Shown here: one piece after another, positions 25,950 to 38,700 of the stretch | Layout of the letters: each line of letters opens with the position of its first letter | Numbering within the stretch: position 1 is the first letter of the stretch | Assembly (NCBI RefSeq): GCF_014851395.1 | Contig: NW_024041262.1 | Span: forward strand, 14,995,671 to 15,059,670 | Length of the DNA stretch: 64,000 nt | Reading direction: 5' to 3' | Source: Micropterus salmoides | Lineage: Eukaryota; Chordata; Actinopteri; Centrarchiformes; Centrarchidae | Notes under the pieces: generated by a model | Database searches by the model: none | What the model saw: the letters and a program-made list of their open reading frames with translations, nothing else | What the model was told of the DNA's origin: nothing | Translations under genes and position numbers: made by a program

Positions 25950-28900
25950 TTAGAAGGCATGAGCCAATGCAACAGTGACCTCTTCCTCACCAGGACTGGC
26001 ACTTATTTGAAGAGGCTGGGTGAAGGAGACTGCTTTCATCATACAGGCTTTACCTGTTTCCAGACAATAGTACACCCATACACCCAAGGTGAGGCCTGGG
26101 TTGCTGTTTAAGTCCTTTATAACAGCTGGAAGTTTGGTTGAAATGGAGAGTGGCTTTGACAGATCCACGATATCACCAGTAACCACCGGACTTTCCAGCA
26201 GCCACTCGTTACCTGTAAAAACAGGAAACAGAATTTTGTAGTCCTAACGCTATCAAACAGACAAAACCAGTAGTCTTATACAATCTGGCTAATAAAGTAA
26301 CAGATATAGTCTTTGCCCACAACTACAGCTAAATAATGCTAATGCTCTTGTAATGATGTGATTCACAAAGCACGTTAGCATGCCTGCTATTTAGCACAAA
26401 ACTTTAGCAAAAGTAGATGAAAGTGATGGGAATGTCATTAGTTTTGCAGGAATTTGGTCCTAAACGAAAGTATTGGACAAAGTCAAATGTCAGCCTTCTG
26501 GTGGCGCTAGATGAAAAGTCACCAAAGTCATTAGGACGGGACTCTCTGGGGATGAAGACTGCCTGTAAAAAATCCAAATCCATCCAAATGTTGACGACCG
26601 ATTGACTGACCTACCGACCGACGGATGTTGTCCTCCCCAGAGACACAGTACTAGCATGGCTAAAAAGAAAATCTGTCCTCAGCATGGACTCAGATCAGTC
26701 ATAATATGCCATGTTTGGAAAGGGCAGATGTGTCTGTATGAAAATGTCTTTCAGGCATCTAAATTTATGTACAAGTGTGTAAGTGCACCCTGAGTCTGAG
26801 TGTTACAAAGCACTGCTAAATGGAGTCCTTTGCAATATAAAGCCAAATGAACCAGAAGGCGTGAGGGTGAGGACATGATTTTAGTGAAACACAAGGGATA
26901 TTTTTAGAAACAACTACACATCTAAAGAAAAGGCCAGAACTTCAAGTGTGAGAAAATATTATGCCAGAGAGACCATCAAATCCACACCAGTGGTGATGAA
27001 CGAAGCGGATGGTGATGAGGTCCCAGGGAAGCCATTTCTAAAAAGCCACTAAAAACAATTTAAATCTGCCGTACACTTCTAACATGATCCATTAAAATTC
27101 CTGCCTCTGCCCTGATCCGATCAGCACAAGTCTAGACTGGGTATAATCGGACAGCGGAGGATCACGTAACATAGCCCGGTAGCTAATTATGTGAACCAAG
27201 GCATGTCGTCTTATCGAAAGGTTCTAAAAATAGCCTGCTGATATCTCTGACTGCAAGCTGCATCGCTCAGAATGATGGAAACACTTTTGTTTCAAACGTA
27301 ATGAATGGACCATCAGCCACATGATATCTCAAATCACTTCACACTTTATCCTAGGGTCAGACTACTGTTGATTACAATTTGAGAACAGTGAACACAGCAT
27401 TTTGAATAGTATTAAGCTGTTAAAATCATACAGTGGGTACGGAAAGCATTCATCTTTCCCTCGATTGCAACCAGTCGTCCTGTCCCTGCAGCTGAAAAAC
27501 ACCCCCACAGCATGATGCTGCCACCACCATGCTTCACTGTTGAGACTGTATTGGACAGGTGATGAGCAGTGCCTGGTTTTCTCCACACATACCGCTTAGA
27601 ATTAAGGCCAAAAAGTTCTATCTTGGTCTCATCAGACCAGAGGATCTTATTTATCACCATCTTGGAGTCCTTCAGGTGTTTTTTAGCAAACTCCTTGCGG
27701 GCTTTCATGTGTCTTGCACTGAGGAGAGGCTTCCGTCGGGCCACTCTGCCATAAAGCCCCGACTGGTGGATTGCTGCAGTGATGGTTGACTTACTACAAC
27801 TTTCTCCCATCTCCCGACTGCATCTCTGGAGCTCAGCCACAGTGACCTTTGGGTTCTTCTTTACCTCTCTCACCAAGGCTCTTCTCCCCCGATAGCTCAG
27901 TTTGGCCGGACGGCCAGCTCTAGGAAGGGTTCTGGTCGTCCCAAACGTCTTCCATTTGAGGATTATGGAGGCCACTGTGCTCTTAGGAACCTTAAGTGCA
28001 GCAGAAATTTTTTTGTAACCTTGGCCAGATCTGTGCCTTGCCACAATTCTGTCTCTGAGCTCTTCAGGCAGTTCCTTTGACCTCATGATTCTCATTTGCT
28101 CTGACATGCACTGTGAGCTGTAAGGTCTTATATAGACAGGTGTGTGGCTTTCCTAATCAAGTCCAATCAGTATAATCAAACACAGATAGACTCAAATGAA
28201 GGTGTAGAACCATCTCAAGGATGATCAGAAGAAATAGACAGCACCTGAGTTAAATATGAGTGTCACGGCAAAGGGTCTGAATACTTATGACCATGTGATA
28301 TTTCAGTTTTTCTTTAACAAATTTGCAAAAATTTCTACATTTCTGTTTTTTTCTGTCAAGATGGGGTGCTGAGTGTACATTACTGAGAAATAAAATGAAC
28401 TTTTTTGATTTTTGGAAAATGGCTGCAATGAAACAAAGAGTGAAAAATTTAAAGGGGTCTGAATACTTTCCGTACCCACTGTATATTAAATTTGTGAATT
28501 GGTGCTTTAAAAAAAACAGTCCCTAACTGAGAATTATTACTCCCTGGCATGGTTCGGCAGTGAGAATCTGCTTGCTGTAAGAATGAAGGTTAAGCATCAT
28601 TCACTTCCATTATTTTTTGACAGACTCATGGATCACATACCAATAAAGGAGGAAAGGCTGAGAGGCTCACATCCAGAGTCATTATAAATGTAGAGAACAA
28701 GTTTGGATTGCAACCCTGACAAGTAAAAAAAATAAGCTTTACTTTTAAAACCTATTGAAAACAATAGCAGGGCCTGTCCTAAATATGAATTGTTATTATT
28801 ATATATCTGTCAAGTTTGTCATATACTGTTGTCTTTTCAGAACTGACTGTTCACTAAACCCCTCCCCCGAACAGCCATAGTCCAGTCATAGCTTAGCAAG

Positions 28901-29974
28901 CTTAACAAGGCACAGCAGCTCAGTCAGACTTTTGGTTTTCCAATATGTAGTATGATGTGTCATGTATGCAAAGAGTTTGCTTTTATGTTTTTTTCCCCTT
29001 TGCCTTTACAAAACCAAAAACTCAAGTGTAGGTAATGGATTAATTGGTGTGTTTGCCTGCTTTATTATAAACTGCCAACTTTAGCATGACCAGCTAACTA
29101 GCTGACTACATACTGTAGTAATGCTAAAGTAGCCTTAACTTAGTTAACTGAAATTATTTAATATTTTCTTTTTTGTACCATTCTGTCTGTAATACTGGTA
29201 CTAAGCTTTGCAGGGCAATACAAAACCAATGGCGTTCCTTCATTTCCATGTACACAGATAACCTCCACGTTTTAGCATGATGTCATGTATGTAGTCCTGG
29301 TAGTTTTCAACCAACTCATGAAGCTTAGGCTTTTTAGCAAGCTAAGTTAGCCAGCTACTATAAAATATGCTAGCAACACCTGTGGTTTCAGTGTGAAAGA
29401 CCCATTGTTTCAAAAACAATAATTTCATGTGTTAAATCTGCTACTGTTATCACTATAAACAACGTGTGTGCCATGCAAGAACAGAAAACTTTACAGGCGT
29501 AGCAATGAGTCTGAAGTCAAATGTACTAAATCTGAATAAAACATTTTTCACAACAATCATTGAACTTTGTCTCACCCTCAGCTGAGAGAGCCCAGCAGCT
29601 AGGGGCCTCTTCAGTGAGTTTGCTTCCTTCTGGAAGCGACAGGGTGAGTGACATGACGAGAGTCTGGCCTGCCGACACCGCCACTGGTAGCATTTCTTTC
29701 CTGGCAGCTGATTTAGGCAGTGTGGGGGCTTTGGCAGGACCCGAGGGCTTTGAAGGGACTGAGTCCGTGCACTCCATGGAGATAGGGAACTGGACAGAGG
29801 AGAGATTGGATGTTTGGATTAAAGAGACGCAAGGAGAAAGCCATCAACCCTTACAATATCCTTTCTTTGTAACCTTTTCTCCAAACTCTTACAGTACAAA
29901 AGCTTTTAGCAAAGATTAATGACACACACACGTGGACAAAATGTAAAGTGCCTTCTCAAGGTTGGAAGTAAGTT

Positions 29975-30020
<46 letters not shown>

Positions 30021-33000
30021 CTGACCAGTGAGACAGTCTTGGTGGCCAGGTCCAGCACTTTGACTTGGTGGTTGTTGGTATCAGCCACGTAGAGAAGCTT
30101 GCCGCTGTCGCCAACACAGATTCCTCCAGGTTCATTGAAGCAGGATTCGTTAAATTCAGGGCGCAGAGATTCTCCGGCCTCTCCATTCCCTGCTAATGTG
30201 CTACACTGCTTTGTCTTTGGATCCACCACTTTGATCTGAACATAATCACAATTGGACAAAAATCAAAACCAGAATTACTAGGTCTAGGTCCTTCGTGTTC
30301 CCTATATGGTTGTAGATCAAAAGGAGATACACACTTTGTATCCACTCAACAACCAACTCACAGAACCCATTACAGAGACAGAAGTATCAAGTGAGAGCAT
30401 ACTACAGCTTTGAACTACAGCCATGTGACATGCAACAGTTACCTTGTGGTTGTAGGAGTCGGCCACATAGAGCAGACTTTGTTCAGGAGCCCAGGCAACA
30501 CCAAGAGGATGCTGCAGTTTGGCGCCAACCCCTTTCTCGTCTACATCCCCGAAAGCAAATAGGTTCTGTTTCAAAGAAAAAGACACGTTCAGAAAAGATC
30601 AATTGAAGATAAAAAAAACGTAAAAATGCCCAAACTGCAACTTGTGACACCTATGTCTAACCCTCAAGTTCATGTAGAAAAGAGGAAAGGGAGGCGTTTT
30701 AACCATTGAGACTTTCTTCAGAAAATGCAAACTGAAGCCTTTCCCAGGTTATGTAAATGATTAGTTTTCGTTTGGAGAACACTCGGAGAACAGTAACATA
30801 AGAATTAATATGCCACATTTGAAAGAAACACCAGAAAGATGACAATGTCTTTAAATTGCATTAGTTACTGTGCCAAAAATAGTTAGAGAAGTCATCCTTG
30901 AGAAGTTTCTGAGAAGTTTTGAAGAAAAGTACAACAACATTAATGATAAATATCATTAAAACACTACAACAAAGTGGAACATTTGTTTATTAATTATGTC
31001 GAAGAAATTGTTTTAAAAAGACAATTCTTCATAGTTTTTCTCTTAGTGACAAAAAGCATATTAAGTAATAAAAGCACTTAGTGCTACAGATTTTTCCAGA
31101 CCAACATGACCCCAAGCAGATACATTACTATGACACCCTATCAAGAGCCAATTTCTGAGAAATTGAAGAAAATTTAAATAAATAGCTTTTCATTCTGTAT
31201 CACTCAGCTCAATAAACAAAGAAAACGAGATAACAATCTCATAAAAAAGTCTCATGATTCTCTACAGCTCACTGACTCTCCACAGCTGCCGGAGTTCACT
31301 CAACAATGCCGGCTGAAAAAGAAAATCCAATCTTTGGGAAAATGTGTTATTACACAAGCAGAGTCATTCCAAACGCCGGTGGGTTCGCTTGTGCTCAAAT
31401 GATCATCTACACCGCAGGAGTGTGACCTCTGTTTCAGATTGTGATGCAGCTGTTAGTAGAAATGATTTTTGCAGTGTGAAGGAAGTACTCAAACTAAGGC
31501 TAAAGAATGGTGAGAAAAAGCATGCGGAGGAAGTACTGAACACATTGTCCATACACACATACCTGTTCCTGTTCCTTTGAAAAATACAGGCATTTTAAAA
31601 GTTTAAGCTTCAACACAAAAAAAATGGGAACCCCGGTAAAATCACTTCATATTTAGTGTACAATTTTGATTGTGGTATCAATATTCTCATCCAATTATTA
31701 TGAGAAAGTGAACAAGTGTATTTCCCCAAATTGTCCAAGTATTCCTTTAAATACTTAAAACACTGTACTGTACAGTGGATAAAGCTTATCTGACTATAAC
31801 AATTCATGATCCCTGGTCTTTGCTACAACACTGTCAGCAAATGAAATAATTAAATTCCCAAGCATTCCAGAAAACTCAAAATGAAGAGGTTGTTTGGAAC
31901 AGAGGTTTTGACAAAGAAGAGGACTCAAGAAGATTTACAACAGCTCAGAAAGAGACCAAACAAATTCAAGTAACTGGGGAATGATTAAGTATTGGCCAGA
32001 CACAACATATACTAATGCAAATGCACTGACAATTAAAGTACAAAAATGACCTCAGATGCACATTTACTTGTAACAGCTTTAAACCTGTTTTATATTTCAT
32101 TGTCTTAGCTTAAATGTATATGGGCAGCAGTCTATATATAAATGCTTTTTGCTGACTCACTACTATGTTGTTTATGACTCTTCAGTTAATTACTCCCCTT
32201 TCTTATGGGTGACTACAAGCTTTCGAGCTCTTGGGACTTTCCAAAAATATACCAGTGTGGCAGGAAAAAAAACTTACTACTACAGCATAACGGCTGCGAG
32301 GACATGAAAGTACTACCAGAAATTGGTTTCGGTCTTTGCTTCAGCAACAAACAACAGAGGCTGTGTTTATTTGTGGCTTTTTTTTAAAAATCAATACTTT
32401 CTATCTATAGAGAAACAATCCTGAAACCGTGTGATTTCCTAGGAGTTATCCAAAGCATTTTTCTTCAGAATTGTCCTAAGTATTTTCTATGGCGGGAAAT
32501 GTGGTAGATTAATGTGCAGGTTTTACAGTGTGTTTGCTGTTGATGTATGGTGCCAGAGCCAGGCACAGGACATATTATCATTGAAGGTACTGCACAAGAG
32601 GTTTTTTGCTTACTGCAGACAGCTTTGGGAGTGGACTTTAAATTTCCTCTACTTTCTTTTCAAGGTGCTGCTCACTGCACTGTCTAATTATATTATTGCA
32701 CTGGACTGCACTATTATTAGATAAGAAATTCTCCTTTTACAGAAAGATTACAATGGACAAAAAAAACCCTAACCATGTATGAAGTAATTTATGGACTTTA
32801 AATTAACCAAAGACGGAAACTTCATTAAAGCATGTTCTCTGTGGCTGGTTTGTTTAAAATTAATTTGTCATAAACCACCCAACCAGCATAATGATAAATG
32901 TAATAACTAAATAAATTAAAAGGTACATAGTAGAAGAAAGAAAAAGTAGGAAATAATGTTAAAAGGCCTGTCCACCATTTAATCATCCATCCATCACCAG

Positions 33001-35670
33001 TTGCACACCCACCATTGGGTCTCTCTCTCCCCCGACCAGCGACTTGACGGCTCCGTCCTTCAGCCCCAGCATGCGGATGGTGCTGCTTTCACTATCTGCC
33101 ACATACAGGCAGCTCCAGGGCTCCTCGGGGGCTAAAGCCAGGCCTGAAGGCTGTGCAAAGCCTGCCTTGTGGGGGTAGGCGTTGTTTCGGTTCTCCTCAC
33201 TGCCACTGCCAGCCCATCGCACGCACATGCCTGCCTTGGACTCACTGTCAACAGTTCAAATAAAGCAGGGAATCACACTATTTGTTTATTACAGACAAGG
33301 CTTCTTTGATGATGCTAAACTTTGATTATTTCTCGTGATGACATTACATAATTTTTGTCACTGATTTCCGGTGATAAAACAAGTCATGTAGGGTAGTAGG
33401 CAGATTTTTCATTTGCTTTTAATTCATTTTATTCTTAGAACTGAGTTATTATAGCGCCTTTAAAGGGTGGCTGCTGCCAAGTGGCCATGCACTAGTCTCT
33501 CACCTTCCTTTGGGCAGTTTCCCATCTGCTAGGAACAAAGCCCAGATCTGGTGGGTCCCTGCCATGGCTATCCACAATACGTTATCTTCAACACCGCCTA
33601 CACATGCAAATGAAACGCACATACATACACACATACAAAATACATAGTCTTTGAGTTGAGAAGCAGGAAACTTGTCATGTGACTGCTTTCGACTGTCTAG
33701 CAGTCATCCAGCAGTGGTGCTAATGTTTGTCCTAAAGGAGAAAGCTCTTTTCCAATGCGTTTGTGAAGTTTACTTTGAGCTACGAAAAAATTGGATCTTC
33801 TTATAAATAAACGGCTAATTAATGAAATATACCCATTATTTTAGACAGTTAGATATTTCATTTACTAATTTTTAGCTGACACTTTTATCCAAAGCGACTT
33901 ACATGTCAGAGGTCACACGCCTCTGGAGCAACTAGGGGTTAAGTGTCTTGCTCAGGGACACAATGGTAGATGGGTCACAGTGGGGGATTGAACCCGTGTC
34001 TCTCACACCAAAGGGATGTGTCTTATCTAATGCGCCATCACCACCCCCAAACAAATAAACATCTCTACTGATCTAATAATTTAAAAAGCTGTGACTGTTT
34101 GGAGGGTCAGAAATGCAGCTATGCAGTTTTAAGTGATGGCAGCCTGTTTGACAAAGACCATATGCCCCCCTCAGATGCACTCAGCAGAGACAATACTTCA
34201 TGATGATGGATACACATACAGTGCCTCAGTTGTATTTTTAATGCAGCACACAGCTCACCCCTCCTTCATCACATCTGGTGGACTGTCAGGGACATTTGAC
34301 AACTGCACCATGTGACTTTACAGTTCAAGAGATGTACTGTCCTTTTGATTTGGTCAATTTAATTATTCATACATGCGGAATAAATCATGAATATGCAGGA
34401 AGTGTTTGGATGCTCTTTCAGAGGACATTGTTATTGGAGTTAAAGGTCTGATGCCACATCCTCAGACCATGTGGGGATGTGAAAACCAGCATGTTGTGTC
34501 ACCCATCAACCTGCGCAGAAAATGTGACTAAGACTGATTAACTCTTAGAAGCTGTATGCAATGGCCAAAATAACGGCCCTAAAATTTCTAGAATTAGTTG
34601 TTTAAATTCATATTACTATGGTTAACCATTCAATCACCACACCTCTAAAATGTAAACTGACTGCATCACACACAGGGAGAATAAACAACTCTGTCCAGGC
34701 GTAAACTTTCCTCTTTTGTTTGATTTAAGTAAGCACACAATGGCAGGGGCTTACATTTTACTTTACATTCTACTTTACTTACTACACCACATGCTTGAAG
34801 AAGCGCTTATAGTAAACAGTGTTGACCTGAGGCAAGAAAAACAGATGACATAATAATCTAAAGTAAATGTTTGTTTGAAATCCTTTATCATTTTAAATAC
34901 TATATTTTGACATAGTTAAGCAAATAAACAACTTAAGGGCTTGTATTGCATTCCTAAAGTCAGGAATGCAAAGAAATAAATACACATTTTGATAAAATAT
35001 TCAACTTAAAATGTCTTGATGACCAAAATATAAAGGAGGCTAAAGCAGGACATAATAACCTCGTATTTAACATTTAAAAATGATTCCAGCCTTTCAAAGA
35101 AGATGATTCAAAAGTTGAGTTAAAAAAAGCTTTCTGCTTTGATAAAAAAGGCACCATGTGGCAAATAATTAAAAAAAATTAAGAATAGAGAAAATCTGAA
35201 TGCCCAAGGCAAAATAATTAAAGCAGAGCTTTTAGAGGGATTGAACTTTGAAGCGGAAGTCTTAGATTACTTTGTGAGAATATAAACAACTTTGTCAGGT
35301 AGTTTACAGAAGTTTGTGACTCACGTAGGTTCAACTTATTATTGATTGTTGTTCTCAAAATGTTTCAGCAGAACTACAAATGTGGATTTTGGCAAGGAGC
35401 TTAATTGTGTGTCCCCCACGAATTAGATCCTACAAAAGAGTATCTTCCTATATCTTAATTAGCCCATTCAATTTTCGACCCACCTCTGAGGACCCCCAAA
35501 TATTATGTGCGATTTGTTTGCTATCAGGTTCATGAGTTAATACTACAATAATAATAGCACTTGATCCAACTTTGTGCGGTAAAACAATTATGAAGGACTG
35601 AATGACTTTTTATTGCTCTGTTTCTGCAATTATGTGTAAAGCGTCCTTGGGTCTCGTGAAAGGCGCTATA

Positions 35671-35709
<39 letters not shown>

Positions 35710-38700
35710 ATATGTATATATAAAATAATATTTTGTGTGTTTACAATGCAATTTTGTTTTATTCAAGAAAATCTTCAATGTAAAGATTTGTTTATGTTTT
35801 TGGTGCACTCTCACATAGCATAGCGGGAGCTAAAAACCAGGGGTCAGCAGTTTGGACGTATATTACACTTGCTACGCCAACAAGTTCTAATGCTAAACAA
35901 TCCCTTCCAAGGTGTGATCACACCGGAATTCTCACCCCAGTCGTTTTAAAGGGGATGAGATGCATACACTTCAATTTTGTTCACCTCCACCTCAACCTGA
36001 TAATGTCCAGCCAGACCTCCGTCAATAAAACGTGGTAAATATTGACCTTCAAGTTCCAGCTTGACCACAAGACTCACCCACAGTGCCAAGAGTCACATCC
36101 CAAGGAGAGCTGATAGGCTGCTGAGGGCCCATGGCCCCGCCCACTCTGTCTGTACCTTGAGCACCTACTCCGGCTAGAGTGCTGACTCTTCCCTCTAACA
36201 GGTCAATCTGAAAAAACACAGACGGCAGTAAATGTACAGATAGACATCAAGAGACATAACATTTTATTTTAAAAGCTGCTATTTTTAGAAGATAGTTTTG
36301 GCCTGCTACCTTTCGGATCAGGTGGTTTTGTGTGTCGGCCACGTACACCGTGTCCCCTTTAATGGCCACACCTTGAGGGGAGTTAAAGGAAGCTTCGGAC
36401 AAGTCACCATCTTGTCTCCCGCTTTCAGGTCCTGGGACAGAAGTGATGAAAATTATGCTTCCCTGCGGGCTACAATACCACACTTACACGACATATTAAG
36501 CCCAGAAGTTTAATCCTCTTTTCCCCCCATACTAAATGCACCAATGCTCTTTACCCGACTCTTCTGCCAAGATGAAAGGAGTGAGACATGTGCACAACAT
36601 GGAAACATGTTAACAAAAGAGTTGGATTTAGGCATTTTTATCTTCCCTGCCAAAACATTCAGCAGGAGGGGGAGAAAAAGATTTTATGAAAAGATGATTC
36701 CTAATTAGGTGGAGATGTACAGTACTTGGCTGAAACACAGGTGGCCTTTAATTTCTTGAATGGATTAATTATTTAAATTTGTGACTGTGGTCTATTTAAT
36801 CTTATGTGCTTACACTGCACGTAACACATTTGATCAGGAAGGTGTGATCTACTTCAAACACAATACACAACCTTCTGGACCACCGCTCACTGTTAGTCCA
36901 TACAGACAGAACAAGAATTTGTCCAAAATACCATATGTAAGATTTGTTTGGCAATCTTAAATTGCTGAAAAATAATAAAAATCTACAAATACAAATAATG
37001 CTGCATTTTTGGTCTGTGCCTCTCTCATTTTGCCTGCTCCAAGGTCAGTGCCAGTTCTCAGTGTGTAGTAGTCCCTGCTGTTGCCAACCTATCTGTTGGT
37101 CTGGGGACAGACTACCATGTGGCTCCTCTGAGGGCTTTTGAGGCATATTAGTAATCTAAAAATATCTGTAATTCTCAAATATTGTTGTTTAATTGGTACA
37201 GACTGTAATTATTACAAAGCAAAAAAGATGTTTGTCCACAACTCATTTATTTCATCAAATACCAACTCAGAAATTCTGCTAATTAAATCTAGCAGCACGA
37301 AAATGATACTAGGGACACCTTGAGGTCCAACCAAACCCACCCAGACATCTATGCAATTTTACCACCTTTCTGACTTCTTACCTCCTATGACATGTAACAG
37401 CTGCCCAGTCTTGGACACCACCAGAATTCGGTGATGCCCAGTGTCTGCGATGGCCAGTCTTTTCTTGCTGTTGTCTATGGCCACCTTACCAGGAAAAGAC
37501 AGGGCGCTGGGTGGCAGGGAGTCTCGGTACAGCTTGATCCCCACCGTGTGCGTCTTCAGAAGACCCTGCTCCCCATAGTAACGTAGGGCGCTGTCCGTAA
37601 AAAGCATCAGCCTGTCGCGGTGGCCTTCACCCACCAGCGAGAAGAGCAGGTTGCCACGTGGGCCCAATAAGACCAGCGTGGGCCAGCAGGACACCTCCAG
37701 TTCATGCCAGAGGCGTGCCTCACTGTCATTCACCACTGGATGGCGGATGTCATAGCGGAGCACAGCGCTGCAAACGTTGTCCACAACCTTTGAAGGGTTG
37801 GTGACAAACAATTGAGTAAAGAGCTGTGAATCTGCTGCCAAATGCGAGAGCTATTCTTTAATATATTTTATTTAATAAATTGTTATTGATTGATAAATTG
37901 AATTAATTTCTCAATTATTCAATGAATAGTTTTGTTTTTATGTATGAAAAAAGTTTCCAAGAACGCAAGGTGACATCTTCAAAATGCTTGTTTGACCTAA
38001 TCTCTTATCTCTACCTACCTCTCTTATATGAAAAGAAATGCATCAAAACATCACAAACTAGAAGCTGGAACCAAGCAATGTCTTACATGCTTGCTTATAA
38101 ATAACTGACAGGATTAACAGATTATAATTGTAGTACTTGCCTGTCCTTAGGAAGGACTGTCTTGCGTAATACTCATTTAACAGTGTCGTCCAAATTATAT
38201 ATACTGTATTTGTTGATACTTTGCAGTTATAAAAATGCAGAAAGAAAGCACAAACAAACCAGCCTACCCAAAGCTAAAAATGATGATGAACAATGAAATC
38301 ACTTACCTTTTCATTGGGGAATTTAGCCGAGTGTACACCAACAACAACCAATCCATCTGAGAGCGAGATTAAACAGAGAGAGACACAAAGATCAAATATT
38401 AAACAGCCAAACATAACAGTACAGTAAGTGTAGTATGACTTAACTGTGCTCGCAGTCAAAACTAGCCGTTTCAGGACATATTTATGCTTTTGAGCTTTGC
38501 TCCATCACAAAAAAGCTAAATATGAATATGAAACAGAGTGTCAGAGTAACTGGAAGATTCATTAATGGTTGGAGCTCATGTACGTTTAATAATCCCAAGA
38601 AAACCTTTTCTCTAGACCAGTGTGTCAACAAATTAACATAAGCCCGATCAATAACAAGTTCATAAAGACACAAACATCACACGTTAAAAGACAATTGGGC

